Origin: Myxococcota bacterium
Lineage (GTDB): Bacteria > Myxococcota_A > UBA9160 > UBA4427
Reading direction: 5' to 3'
Assembly: GCA_029268645.1 (NCBI GenBank)
Contig: JAQWNI010000240.1
Coordinates: 1-39,669, forward strand
Length of the DNA: 39,669 nt
The position numbers and the translations under genes are program-made. The first letter of the stretch is position 1; every line of letters starts with the position of its first letter. Shown one piece after another: positions 17,270-26,285 of this stretch. The notes under the pieces are model-generated. The model did not search any database. It saw only the letters and a list, made by a program, of their open reading frames with translations, and was not told where the DNA came from.

Positions 17270-18225
17270 AGAGGCTCCAGTTTGGGCACTTTATTCAACA
17301 GGGAACGCCCTTTTTGATAGCGCACCACATTTTCGAGAAAAATCTTGGTGGCCTCAGTGTGATTTCCTAGCTCTTCACCCGAGCTATGCGGTGTAACGAT
17401 GACATTTGACATCGTCCAAAGTGGGCTTCCCTGGGGCAAGGGTTCCTCTGCAAAGACATCAAGTCCTGCTCCGCCTACTTGACCGGACTCGAGCCCGCAA
17501 ACAAGAGCTTCTTCATCGAGGCAGGCGCCTCGCCCTACATTCACAATTAGGACTCCCGGCTTCACTCGAGACAAGCGAGACGCTCCCAAGAGCCGATCTG
17601 TTTCAGGAGTCAACGGTAGTGCCAAAACGATCACGTCCATCTCGGACAAATGCGAATCAAGTTCTGCGATCCCATAGGTGGGGCATGGCTCGTCCCCTCG
17701 AACCGTCCGACGAAAGGCGATGGCGTCCATCCGCATCGCCTGACAAAGTCGAGCAATTTCGTATCCAATCGGGCCCATGCCCAGCACCCCGACTTTCAGC
17801 CCCTGAAGAGCTCCAATCGACCTTGGGTTCCAAATTCGATTCGATTGATCCCCTAGCCACCCGGGCAAATCACGCGTCAGGGCCAGTAAATAAAGCATGA
17901 CCGTCTGCGCAATCGGAACAGCATGCACCCCGGAAGAAGTCGATACGCAGACGCCCTTGCCCAGCAGAGTCTGAAAGAACGGGGAGTCGACACCTGCACT
18001 AAAAGTATGCAGCCAACGTAAATTCTCTGACTTCAGGGCCGCTACGGCAAAATCTCTGACGCGGGATGGATAAATATCCCCTGAAAAATAAAAGAACTCG
18101 ATGGATCCGTAGTCCGGCTCGACACCATCGGGCCTGGCAACGAAGCGTGGCCAGTGCGGGGCAATCTCGTCAAGCTGTCGGCCGTAAACTTCCTCGACGG
18201 CATCACTGATGTACAGCATCGACAC
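17266..18225 (-). CDS. D-isomer-specific 2-hydroxyacid dehydrogenase
   Basis: This NAD(P)-dependent dehydrogenase interconverts D-2-hydroxyacids and 2-oxoacids. The nucleotide-binding loop is VGVLGMGPIGYEIARL. Catalytic residues are visible as Arg in VNVGRGACLDEEAL, Glu in DVFAEEPLP and His in VTPHSSG. I prefer the GTG start at 18225 because a perfect GGAGGG (18232-18237) lies 6 nt upstream; the ATG two codons later (18219) is the alternative, and the ATG at 18279 gives an atypical leader. That yields 319 aa, close to the family norm. It is the first gene of a two-gene operon with the PhyH dioxygenase. Confidence 0.88.
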   Translation of the reverse strand: MSMLYISDAVEEVYGRQLDEIAPHWPRFVARPDGVEPDYGSIEFFYFSGDIYPSRVRDFAVAALKSENLRWLHTFSAGVDSPFFQTLLGKGVCVSTSSGVHAVPIAQTVMLYLLALTRDLPGWLGDQSNRIWNPRSIGALQGLKVGVLGMGPIGYEIARLCQAMRMDAIAFRRTVRGDEPCPTYGIAELDSHLSEMDVIVLALPLTPETDRLLGASRLSRVKPGVLIVNVGRGACLDEEALVCGLESGQVGGAGLDVFAEEPLPQGSPLWTMSNVIVTPHSSGEELGNHTEATKIFLENVVRYQKGRSLLNKVPKLEPL

Positions 18226-18231
18226 CGAGGG

Positions 18232-18237
18232 CCCTCC
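18232..18237 (-). promoter_or_regulatory. Ribosome binding site deciding a GTG start
   Basis: GGAGGG on the minus strand sits 6 nt before GTG (18225-18223) and 12 nt before the ATG at 18219, favouring the GTG as the start of the 2-hydroxyacid dehydrogenase. Confidence 0.6.
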
Positions 18238-18992
18238 AACTTTTTCCTGGGAATAAACCTTCCGCCCCATCCTGCACAAAATCGGTGGAGCCCCAAGCGG
18301 AGGCTACGCGACCAGTAAACCTTGCATCCAATTCTGCATTATGTCGGACCCCGAATTGCAATTCACTTCTCCTCGAGACTCTGAGGGGTCCCAAAACAAG
18401 CCAAAACCGGCGCCTAAGCGACTGATCGCCTCCCAAGTATCCGAATTGTGGCGCAAACTGACGCCCCTGTGAAGCTTTCCCGTGGCGAGCCCGGATCCAT
18501 GAGAAGAAACCAACTTTTTCCCGATTCATGCATTTTCGTCAGACTGGCTTTTCCAGGATGCGTCCGTGCCGAAGTCGAATCAAGAAGAGATGGCCGAGTG
18601 AATCGCAACGCTCCGCGTATCCGGATTCAACATGACAGCGACAAAAAGTCATTCGGAATCTGAATATTGAGAAACTTGCCCCCTGCCCCAACTTCCTCCG
18701 CCAACACCTTACCCAATAAAAAAAGCCATCGAACGAACCCGATCCGTCGTGTTGCCGGATTACGAAGGATATGGCCCTCGGGATCCCAATCTGTGACTCA
18801 AATCTGATCGTCCCCCAAAGAACCGGTGGCGATTTGGAAGGTATAGGAGGGTTGGGCCCAGGTTTTCCGCCCCCTTCGGCATCGAACACGAATGCGATTG
18901 CTCGCCCTCTCCGGCCTTTCCATAGAGGACCCCGAAGACATTTGGGGCCTCGGCGGTCTCGAACACCTCAGCGGTGCCCTCTGGCGACTTCC
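18238..18992. other. Intergenic divergent region, about 750 bp
   Basis: This is the longest non-coding stretch, between the divergent 2-hydroxyacid dehydrogenase and aldehyde dehydrogenase genes. Small frames exist in several phases, but none has recognisable or low-Arg/Pro content. The upstream 222 nt of the aldehyde dehydrogenase frame (18771-18992) could be read through, but codes for an Arg/Pro-rich peptide unlike a protein. A 15-base resemblance to a tRNA-Ser D-arm near 18585 lacks the rest of a tRNA. Confidence 0.45.
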
Positions 18993-20534
18993 ATGCTGTT
19001 TTTGACAGAGGGCGCCAGGACGATCAGACTACGGAGCGTGAAACAATCTCAAACTCTCGACCGACTGCAAGCGGGCCAACTCCTCGTATTCGGGGGCAAC
19101 CGAACTGTGCCGGTTTCACCCGATCTCGCTGAACAATTTCGCTCAGGGGACTCGATCTACATAGTCGAGTCCACTGAGGAAGTTCTCCACATCCCGGCGG
19201 CTGAACGGCGAATCGCCGAGGAGGCAATTGGGCGTGCGGAGGAAGCGTTCACCGGCTTGGCCTCGACTCCTGATCAGAACATCTCCGCTTTCTACTCGGG
19301 TTTTGCTGGGCGATTGGCGGACGAATCAACCTGGTCGAAGATTCAAAGAATAAACGAAATCGACGTTGTCGCGGCACGGAACCGAAATCGTTCAACGACG
19401 CGACTGGTCGCGGATGAAAAACTTCGGACGGGGATGATCGAGGGCCTCCGGGGATGGATCAACGCGCCCAGCCGCCGCGGTCAGGTACTGGAAACCGTTT
19501 CCCATGATACTTGGCAGGCCCATCTGATGGGCGACGCACTCGGGATTGTTGGATTCATCTTCGAAGGCCGGCCCAACGTGCTGGCCGATGCCACGGGCGT
19601 TCTTCGGGGAGGCAATGCCGTAGTTTTCCGCATCGGCAGCGACGCCCTTCAGACAGCGCGGGGAATTATGGCCGAGGCTCTCATACCCGCCTTGGTCGAA
19701 GCAGGGCTACCTGCCGGGTCTGTTTCCCTGGTCGAAAGCAGCACTCACTCTGCGGGCTGGGCTCTATTCTCCGATTCACGCCTCAGCTTAGCCGTGGCCC
19801 GCGGGTCGGGTCCGGCCGTCGCCACACTCGGCTCCCTCGCTCAGCAAGCCGGTGTACCCGTGAGCCTGCATGGAACGGGTGGCGCGTGGATGATGGCAAC
19901 AGCGCATACCCAAGCAGACACCTTCGAGGCGGCGGTCATCCGATCCCTTGATCGAAAAGTCTGCAACACCCTTAACGTCTGCTGCCTGCCCCGCGCTCGG
20001 GCGGATGTCCTCATCCCGCGCCTTCTCTCAGGCCTCACTAAAGCTGGAGAACGACTCGGACAAAAGTACAAACTTCACGTTGTCGAGGAAGATGTCGGCA
20101 GCGTCCCGGCTCAGCTTTTTGAAACTGAAATTTTGGTACGCAGAGCCGAGGGAGACATTCCTGAAATGCAGGCGCAAAAACTTTCAGTCGAGCAGCTTGG
20201 CCACGAATGGGAGTGGGAGCAAACGCCTGAAATCAGCCTCAAACTCGTCGACAGCCTCGAAGAGAGCGTTGCCTTGTTTAACCAATACAGCTCCCAATTC
20301 GTCGCCTGTCTGATCTCAGACGATTCGGAAGAGCAAAAAACATTCTACGAAAGCGTCAACGCCCCCTTCGTAGGTGATGGCTACTCGCGTTGGGTCGACG
20401 GACAGTTTGCCCTAAACCGGCCCGAACTTGGCCTCTCGAACTGGCAAGGAGGGCGCCTCTTCGGAAGAGGCGGCATCCTATCCGGCGACACCGTTTATAC
20501 CGTCCGTACTCGCGCCACGGGAACAACCGAATAG
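18993..20534 (+). CDS. Aldehyde dehydrogenase superfamily protein, ProA-like
   Basis: This resembles gamma-glutamyl phosphate reductase: MGDALGIVGFIFEGRPNVLADAT, GNAVVFRIGSDAL, VSLHGTGGAWMM and the Cys segment RKVCNTLNV, followed by FVGDGYSRWVDG and FGRGGILSGDTV at the C-terminus. It differs from ProA in having about 75 extra N-terminal residues (LLVFGGNRTVPVSPDLAEQF, then VLHIPAAERRIAEEAIGRAEEAF) and in a shifted C-terminal acidic motif. No proB kinase is adjacent, so a role in proline synthesis is doubtful; it may reduce or oxidise another acyl-phosphate or aldehyde. I start at the ATG at 18993 (513 aa); no good ribosome site is visible, so the start is uncertain. Confidence 0.8.
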   Translation: MLFLTEGARTIRLRSVKQSQTLDRLQAGQLLVFGGNRTVPVSPDLAEQFRSGDSIYIVESTEEVLHIPAAERRIAEEAIGRAEEAFTGLASTPDQNISAFYSGFAGRLADESTWSKIQRINEIDVVAARNRNRSTTRLVADEKLRTGMIEGLRGWINAPSRRGQVLETVSHDTWQAHLMGDALGIVGFIFEGRPNVLADATGVLRGGNAVVFRIGSDALQTARGIMAEALIPALVEAGLPAGSVSLVESSTHSAGWALFSDSRLSLAVARGSGPAVATLGSLAQQAGVPVSLHGTGGAWMMATAHTQADTFEAAVIRSLDRKVCNTLNVCCLPRARADVLIPRLLSGLTKAGERLGQKYKLHVVEEDVGSVPAQLFETEILVRRAEGDIPEMQAQKLSVEQLGHEWEWEQTPEISLKLVDSLEESVALFNQYSSQFVACLISDDSEEQKTFYESVNAPFVGDGYSRWVDGQFALNRPELGLSNWQGGRLFGRGGILSGDTVYTVRTRATGTTE

Positions 20535-20571
20535 CCCTTCCCCAGGCAAAACACGTTTTCGACCCTTCGGT

Positions 20572-22053
20572 TCAGACCAGCGTGAGATGTCCTTCAGCCT
20601 CAAGCCTCACGGGCTGGCCGATCCATTCCTCACGAGTCAACCGGTTCAAGAGATTGGAATCCTCACTCCAGCCCCAAATGCGAACACCCTCCGCATTCAG
20701 ACAGGCCGCCGAAACACCCATCGCTTTTCCGCCTTGATAGCGCAGAGCATAAGTCTCCACTTCAGCAAGTCCTTCAAACGTCTCGCTCAGCGGACGGGTG
20801 GGTAGATCTGCCGCTGCACTGGAGAGGTCCTCATACAAAAACCCCCGCTTGGGAGGTGCGCTTCCGTACACTCCGAAGGCGTGCTTATCGACCCAACCTC
20901 CGATCGACGTCACCAAACCACGCTGCCCCGGAGCCGTTCGCAGTCGATTCATCATGGTCGAAATCGAATGCAACACGTAGCTATTGAATGGCCCCCCCGA
21001 AAAGCTGAGCCCCCCCGTCACCGTCAAGGCCCGCTCCTCTGGAATGCTGAGTGCTTGGACCCCAAGTTGGACGGCCGCAGGAAAGCAGCTGTAGAGATCT
21101 AAATGATCCATTTCGTTGATCGATGCATCCGCCAGCTCAAGGGCGCGTTCTCCCGCCCGCCGCATCGCCGGCTCGCTCTTAAAGTCCCAGCGATGAGAAA
21201 GCAGAGAGGAACCGGAGGAATCTGTTGCCGCATGGGGATAGACGCGCCGGCTTCGGGCAACCCCCCAACGGTCCGCAAAACCCTCGGAGCAAAGAATGAC
21301 CGCCGCACCGAGATCGACCACCATATTTGAACACATGCGCTTGGTATACGGCCATGCAATCAACCGATTGTCGGCCGTGGCCTCCTTGATCGCTGCAGGC
21401 TCCAGCGCTTCCGGCGACCATGCATGGCGGTTCTGAGCAGCGACCTTGGAGAATTCAGACCACAATTCAGCAACGCGCTGACGGTGCTCGGCCAGGCTCT
21501 CACCTCGAGCGTGACGAAGTGCATTTTCGTAAAGCGAGAAAAATGCTGGAGGGCGCGCAATTCCGCGATCAAACTCGTGAGAGCTCAAGACCTGCTCGCC
21601 TTGACCGAAATCGAGATCGAGCGGTGACTCAGGCAGATCCGACCAATTGAGATTAAGGCCTCGGGCTTTCGCACGCCGCTTGCTGTGCTCCGCCTCGGCT
21701 CCCACGATCAACACGGCCTCGCGATCTCCCCTAGCGATTTCACGGGCCGCAAAACTCAGCATGTGTTGCACCATACTGCCGCTGATCGGTGCCAGCCCCG
21801 TCGCAGCAGAGGATGCGCCCAATCGGTCGCGGAGCGCCGCAGCCGGGTTCGAATAGGGCCAAAGGCCCCGAGGCACTAGAATGGCATCAAGCTGATTCAA
21901 AAAGCCAGAACACCCGGAATCCAACTCTGCCAATCGCGCAGCACGAAGCATCAAATCCAACGGCTCGACTCCTTCGCGAGGATCTTCGAGTCGTTGTTTG
22001 ACCTGGCCCGCCCCGATGAGCACAGGGGTCCGAGGGTCGACGTTCACTTCCAT
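20572..22053 (-). CDS. Thiolase-like acetyl-CoA acetyltransferase family protein
   Basis: This 493-aa protein has the thiolase fold of the SCP-x-like acetyltransferase group: RTPVLIGAGQVKQRL at the start, VLIVGAEAEHSKRRAKARG, MVVDLGAAVILCSEGFADR, DLYSCFPAAVQLG, and LSFSGGPFNSYVLHSI. The usual nucleophilic Cys region reads PISGSMVQHML, and the GHP motif reads GGP, so classical thiolase chemistry is doubtful. A C-terminal domain of about 85 residues follows. I choose the ATG at 22053 because GAGGAG lies 9 nt upstream; a GTG at 22074 adds seven residues. It sits directly behind an SDR gene (22 bp gap), forming an operon that probably works on an acyl-CoA or sterol-like ring substrate. Confidence 0.83.
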   Translation of the reverse strand: MEVNVDPRTPVLIGAGQVKQRLEDPREGVEPLDLMLRAARLAELDSGCSGFLNQLDAILVPRGLWPYSNPAAALRDRLGASSAATGLAPISGSMVQHMLSFAAREIARGDREAVLIVGAEAEHSKRRAKARGLNLNWSDLPESPLDLDFGQGEQVLSSHEFDRGIARPPAFFSLYENALRHARGESLAEHRQRVAELWSEFSKVAAQNRHAWSPEALEPAAIKEATADNRLIAWPYTKRMCSNMVVDLGAAVILCSEGFADRWGVARSRRVYPHAATDSSGSSLLSHRWDFKSEPAMRRAGERALELADASINEMDHLDLYSCFPAAVQLGVQALSIPEERALTVTGGLSFSGGPFNSYVLHSISTMMNRLRTAPGQRGLVTSIGGWVDKHAFGVYGSAPPKRGFLYEDLSSAAADLPTRPLSETFEGLAEVETYALRYQGGKAMGVSAACLNAEGVRIWGWSEDSNLLNRLTREEWIGQPVRLEAEGHLTLV

Positions 22054-22075
22054 CCTGCCCTGCTCCTCTGTCACA

Positions 22076-22825
22076 TCAAGCGATCGAATAGCCGCCGTCG
22101 ACCACCAACGTCTGACCTGTTACAAAACCTGCCCCCGGAGAGGCCATAAAAAGCACTGCCGGAGCGATGTCTCCGGGGAGTCCCCAGCGTGCCATCGGAG
22201 TTCGAGCAATATGGGGCTGTTCAAGGGCCTCAACCCCCTTCATGGCCGCGGTCATATTGCTCTCGATCAGGCCAGGCGCAATGGCATTAACACGGATCCC
22301 CTCACCGGCCCAAGTCGCGGCCAAGTTCTTTGTCATCTGCACGATCGCTGCTTTCGCGGCCCCGTACCCGGGGACGACGGGCACGGCAAAATAAGAGGAT
22401 AGGGAGGCCAAGTTAATGATGTTACCTCCTCCCGAAACCGAGCTGGCTCCAAGTAGCCCCTTGCAACCCACAGACAACCTGAACGCGCCAAACAAATTAA
22501 TCGCAACCGACTCTTCAAAAACGTCCGGCTCCCACTCGTTCCGCCCCCCCGGAAAATTAGCCCCGGCGTTATTCACGAGTACGTCCAGCGCGGAGATCGA
22601 GGAGGCCAAAGACTCAATTTCGCTGGACTCCGACATTCGACACTGACGATATTCGTAGTTCGAGAGATCGCTCTCATATTCTTTTGGCGACTCACGTGTT
22701 CCCGTGACAAAAACCGTCGCGCCGGCTAGGAAAAACGCAGACGCGATCTCAGCACCAATCCCACTCGTGCCGCCGGTGACCAGAACACGATAACCCGAAT
22801 AATCAAAAACGACCCTCTCACTCAT
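22076..22825 (-). CDS. Short-chain dehydrogenase/reductase (FabG-like)
   Basis: This classical SDR has 249 aa. The cofactor loop is VLVTGGTSGIGAEIA (TGxxxGIG), followed by NNAGAN, the catalytic Ser in NLASLSSYFAV and the Y-x3-K pair in YGAAKAAIVQM. The C-terminus has GFVTGQTLVVDGGYSI, the standard family ending. AGGAG lies 7 nt before the ATG. It should be an NAD(P)-dependent alcohol/ketone oxidoreductase on the same substrate as the downstream thiolase-like protein; the residue after the second strand does not settle NAD versus NADP. Confident in family, not in substrate. Confidence 0.92.
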   Translation of the reverse strand: MSERVVFDYSGYRVLVTGGTSGIGAEIASAFFLAGATVFVTGTRESPKEYESDLSNYEYRQCRMSESSEIESLASSISALDVLVNNAGANFPGGRNEWEPDVFEESVAINLFGAFRLSVGCKGLLGASSVSGGGNIINLASLSSYFAVPVVPGYGAAKAAIVQMTKNLAATWAGEGIRVNAIAPGLIESNMTAAMKGVEALEQPHIARTPMARWGLPGDIAPAVLFMASPGAGFVTGQTLVVDGGYSIA

Positions 22826-22902
22826 CCTCCAACTCCTTTCTGCTATTCGGTTTCCGAACTGCGGCCTACTCTTCCGAAGACTCGCACAAAGAAACGCAAG
22901 TC

Positions 22903-24168
22903 TCAGCGACTGTTTTCAGCCTGAATTGGAAACTTTTTGAAATAGAAATCAAACCGTTCACGCAATCGGTCGGGGTCAACCCCAAAATCCCCCTGAAGGT
23001 CGTACTCGATTTGACCAAATTTGCCCCGTGGATTGGCCGCCATATAGGTATCCAACTCCGTGCGCGCTTCCCGCGTCATCTCTAGATCGGCCAAATCATA
23101 GATTCGCTCCACCATCGCGAGATCATCCGACATAAATTCATGAAACAAAACGTCCAGACTCCGATCTGACGGGAGGAGATCTCGATCCCGGACGCAGGAC
23201 CGGAGAAGCGTCTCAACCCGTTCACTCCAATAGGCCGCGACCGTCGGCGGGTCCACCCGGTGACGCCGAATACGATCTCCATAGGCCAGCATCGTGATCG
23301 CCGACCGAATGACCGACACCGGATCACGATGCGTCAACACGAAGACAGCGTCTGGAAAAATGGTCTGAAGAGGGCCTAACTGCTCCATATGCTGGGGCGA
23401 TTTTAAGATCCAACGATTCGGCCCTCTCAGCCACTGGAGGGCCTTCAAAACACGTTTCATGTAGGCGTAGTGAGGCGTCTGATCGTGTGCCAGATAGAAA
23501 TCCCGCCAGCGAGGCACCGTGGCCACCCACTCCAGCTCATAGGATGCAAAATCGAGGCCCTGCAACTCAATTTCTTCGTGGACATGTTCTGGGGACATGT
23601 CATGCATATTCCTCAACAAGGGGAGTATCTCGACCTGTTGTGCATAAGCTTCGCGACAGCGTTGCAATCGCGGATCCACCCCGCTTTCGTTGAACTCTTC
23701 ACGAAAGTCAGGAATCGGCTCGAGGCTTTCCCAATAAGGCAAAGATCGAAGACGCGAATCGGCTGCGATCAAGTTCAAGAGATGTGTCGTCCCCGAGCGC
23801 GGTAATCCCCCAATAACGATCGGCGCTTTGATCTCCACATCATCAATTTCTGGATGACGACGCCACAAATCTTCAAACCGAAGACGATTGACCGCATAGC
23901 GAACGATGTCACGTCGAACCCCATAACGCCCGACCGGCGCGAGCCCGTCATCCTCGGCGACGGCCTGAAGCCAAACGCGTAGACGTTCTCTGAATTCATC
24001 ATCTCCAAAGTCTTCAAGGCCGGCTTGATCTCGCGCCTCCGCCAGGATGCCTTCTTCGGAAAGGTCGACTTCGACTTGCGAAAGGGCTTCTCGAGCCATT
24101 TTCTGCATCGGCGTCAAAATCGGATCGCTGAGGTCTTCGATCCGCAGAGTTTTGCTGGCTTCGCTCAT
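22903..24168 (-). CDS. Sulfotransferase family protein
   Basis: This PAPS-dependent sulfotransferase-like protein has 421 aa, longer than eukaryotic enzymes but usual for the bacterial group. The 5'-phosphosulfate loop is visible as VIGGLPRSGTTHLLNLIAAD and the 3'-phosphate-binding strand as FVLTHRDPVSVIRSAI. The N-terminal about 100 residues form a helical cap. The start at 24168 (MSEASKTLRIEDL) has GGAGG (24176-24180) 7 nt upstream; the ATG at 24213 is therefore unlikely. It is transcribed alone, 77 bp ahead of the SDR. The acceptor is unknown; lipids and sterol-like alcohols are usual. An alkylsulfatase gene 6 kb away could act in the opposite direction. Confidence 0.87.
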   Translation of the reverse strand: MSEASKTLRIEDLSDPILTPMQKMAREALSQVEVDLSEEGILAEARDQAGLEDFGDDEFRERLRVWLQAVAEDDGLAPVGRYGVRRDIVRYAVNRLRFEDLWRRHPEIDDVEIKAPIVIGGLPRSGTTHLLNLIAADSRLRSLPYWESLEPIPDFREEFNESGVDPRLQRCREAYAQQVEILPLLRNMHDMSPEHVHEEIELQGLDFASYELEWVATVPRWRDFYLAHDQTPHYAYMKRVLKALQWLRGPNRWILKSPQHMEQLGPLQTIFPDAVFVLTHRDPVSVIRSAITMLAYGDRIRRHRVDPPTVAAYWSERVETLLRSCVRDRDLLPSDRSLDVLFHEFMSDDLAMVERIYDLADLEMTREARTELDTYMAANPRGKFGQIEYDLQGDFGVDPDRLRERFDFYFKKFPIQAENSR

Positions 24169-24477
24169 TTTGAATCCTCCAGTGCGACACGCCGTGTGAG
24201 GGCAGAGTCCCAAGCTTATCCAAATCGCGAGCCATCATCCTCGAAAAATCCGACCAAGCAGCCGCGACGCTCCTCCGCCTGCAATCCTCCCTTGACGGGG
24301 AGAAAAATCCCGTTGTCGGTCGCCCTGTATCGCATGGGGCCCCAAGGCGCCCCGCTCGATTGAGGGGGATGGCACGGCAGCGACAGCTTCTCCATCATCC
24401 AACTTAAAGCAGAACAAATCTCGCATTCAAGCTGCACTCAAACCTAGATCCGGTCTGGCTTTGGAGGGTCCCATACT
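24169..24477. other. Intergenic divergent region, about 310 bp
   Basis: This lies between the divergent sulfotransferase and VOC genes. It contains ribosome sites for both and a small interrupted repeat ACGGG...CCCGT (24295-24313, A-rich loop). No gene is recognisable. Confidence 0.45.
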
Positions 24478-24930
24478 ATGGAAGCTTTAAAGGATGGAAA
24501 GCTTGGTCTAGGCCCCATCGATCAGGTGGGATACGTCGTCCATGATCTCAACTCTTCTCTTCCGCTCTACGAAGCGCTCTTCGGCCCCTTCGAACTCATG
24601 GACGCCCCGCTCGACGGCGTTCTCTTTCGAGGTAAAGAAATCAGCTGTCACCTAAAGATTGCGATCAACACAAGCGGTCCCGTCGAGGTCGAACTGATTC
24701 AGGTTCTGGAAGGAGAGACGCCTCACAGTGAGCACCTTCGACGCTGCGGTGAAGGACCTCATCACGTTCGCTTCATCGTCGAAAATCTCGACGCGAAGGA
24801 GGCGGAACTCGCTCAGTTCGGATACCGCTCTATTTTTCGAAAACGATTCGGTCCTCATCTCGCATTCGCCTATGTGGAAACTCCTCACGCGCTCGGACCC
24901 AGCCTGATCGAACTCTTCGAAAACGGCTAA
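24478..24930 (+). CDS. VOC-superfamily protein (glyoxalase/methylmalonyl-CoA epimerase-like)
   Basis: This small metalloenzyme-fold protein has 150 aa with two beta-alpha-beta-beta-beta units. The first unit begins IDQVGYVVHDLNSSLPLYEALFG; the second has HHVRFIVENLDAKEAELAQFG and ends in PSLIELFENG. Candidate metal ligands are Glu in VEVELIQ, His in HHVRF and Glu in LIELFE. The usual first His is Gln (IDQVGY), which may alter metal binding. GGAGG precedes the ATG by 10 nt. Its neighbours offer no clear pathway; a role as a CoA-ester epimerase or lyase is possible but unproven. Confidence 0.82.
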   Translation: MEALKDGKLGLGPIDQVGYVVHDLNSSLPLYEALFGPFELMDAPLDGVLFRGKEISCHLKIAINTSGPVEVELIQVLEGETPHSEHLRRCGEGPHHVRFIVENLDAKEAELAQFGYRSIFRKRFGPHLAFAYVETPHALGPSLIELFENG

Positions 24931-24980
24931 TGGTAGCTCTCGCCTAAAGTGCCACAGGCCTGTAGTGTCTTCCTCCGCTA

Positions 24981-26234
24981 ATGATGTCTGAAATTTCTAA
25001 AAAAACTCATCTTCAGTTGAGCCGACTCAAGGACGGGGGAACACCCCACCGAGCGGGCTCCGGCCTAGTCGATTTCGGGCGTACAGAAAAAAAACGCTTC
25101 GGCCACCGCGCTCGCAAGATCGGCTTTGGCCTCGTGCTCGCCCTGCTCCCCCTCGTCACTTGGGCGAGTCCGCCTACAAAGCCGCCGTCGTCCTATCCGC
25201 CAGAAAAACTCGTCGCCGATGAGCAATTCCAACCCCGCGAGGAGGCCGGCACCGGACAGGACTGGATCCAGCTGACGTCCGGCGAATGGCTCCGAGGCAC
25301 CGTAAACCGCATCCGGGTTGATTCTATTGAATTCGACAGCGAGGAACTCGACGAACTCACTCTCGATCTAGATGACGTCTATGCCGTCGTAACCAGCGGC
25401 CCTCAAACCGTCAGCTTGGATACGCGCAGGCTAGTGGTTGGCAATGTGGCCATTCGCGGCAATATCGTACGCATCCGGAGCCAAAGCGGGGTTCAGAGTT
25501 TTACCCGAATAGACATTCTAGGGATGGTGCCGGGCTTGCCCACCGAGTGGAACTACTGGAGCGGAAACGCCAGCATCGGACTCACTCTACAGAAAGGCAA
25601 CACGAATCAAACTGACTTTACCGCCATCGCGTCCATCATGCGGGAAACTGCGAATACCCGTGCCACGAGCCAGTACAACGGAACTATCAGTGCGGCGAAT
25701 GGTTCGCAAACCGGGAACAACCACCGAGTCGATGTCCAAGGAGACATCCTCATAACGCGCCGCTTCTACATCACAGTTTTTGCTTTCGAGTACTACACCA
25801 ATCGGTTCCAGGACATCAACCTCCGACTCGTCCCCTCGGCCGGAGTCGGCTATTCCATCATCGATAATGGCCGCACCGCAGTTGATATCGAAGTCGGCGC
25901 AGGCGCAACCTACACCCGAACATTCGACCCCAACACCCCCTCAATCCTAATCTCTAGAACGAATGCATCCGTCATCTTCAGATTGCGATTCGATACCGAC
26001 ATCACAAAAAATATCGAATGGAGCGGTGAGTACAAAGTCCAACTCGGTGTCCCGGAGACCCAATACACCTTCCAGCACGCTCTGACGACTCTCTCCGTCG
26101 ACCTATGGCGTGACATCGACCTTGATACAACATTTATTTGGGATCGAAATCAAGCCAATGCCTACCAGCCAACGCCTGACTCACCAGTCCCCGACGACTT
26201 TCGCCTGACCTTTGGCCTAGGAATCGACTTCTAG
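24981..26234 (+). CDS. DUF481 (YdiY-like) outer-membrane beta-barrel protein
   Basis: This predicted outer-membrane protein has 417 aa. A hydrophobic signal segment (GFGLVLALLPLVTWA) ends near residue 62, preceded by an unusually long basic leader, so the true start may lie downstream of the ATGATG at 24981. After it comes a small Sm-like beta domain (about 90-165; LTSGEWLRGTVNRI), then a DUF481 barrel (about 185-417): SASIGLTLQ-like glycine/threonine strands such as GNASIGLTLQKGNTNQ, and a C-terminal Phe in LTFGLGIDF, typical of barrel insertion. Function of the family is poorly known. It follows the VOC gene by 50 bp and converges on apaG. Confidence 0.83.
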   Translation: MMSEISKKTHLQLSRLKDGGTPHRAGSGLVDFGRTEKKRFGHRARKIGFGLVLALLPLVTWASPPTKPPSSYPPEKLVADEQFQPREEAGTGQDWIQLTSGEWLRGTVNRIRVDSIEFDSEELDELTLDLDDVYAVVTSGPQTVSLDTRRLVVGNVAIRGNIVRIRSQSGVQSFTRIDILGMVPGLPTEWNYWSGNASIGLTLQKGNTNQTDFTAIASIMRETANTRATSQYNGTISAANGSQTGNNHRVDVQGDILITRRFYITVFAFEYYTNRFQDINLRLVPSAGVGYSIIDNGRTAVDIEVGAGATYTRTFDPNTPSILISRTNASVIFRLRFDTDITKNIEWSGEYKVQLGVPETQYTFQHALTTLSVDLWRDIDLDTTFIWDRNQANAYQPTPDSPVPDDFRLTFGLGIDF

Positions 26235-26285
26235 AAACCAGCCAGTCAGCCTGGCGGAGAGGTCAATCGCCAGTCGCCTTGAGGC

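Noticed and set aside
18578-18640. tRNA-Ser-like start (AGATGGCCGAGTG)
   Set aside because: No acceptor stem, anticodon stem or complete T-arm can be formed downstream; about 15 matching bases are not enough for a tRNA or tRNA fragment call.
18771-18992. Upstream extension of the ProA-like frame
   Set aside because: It codes for an Arg/Pro-rich peptide unlike any aldehyde dehydrogenase N-terminus.
26241-26255. GCCAG-TCAGC-CTGGC hairpin between DUF481 and apaG
   Set aside because: Only five base pairs with no T-run; too weak to call as a terminator.
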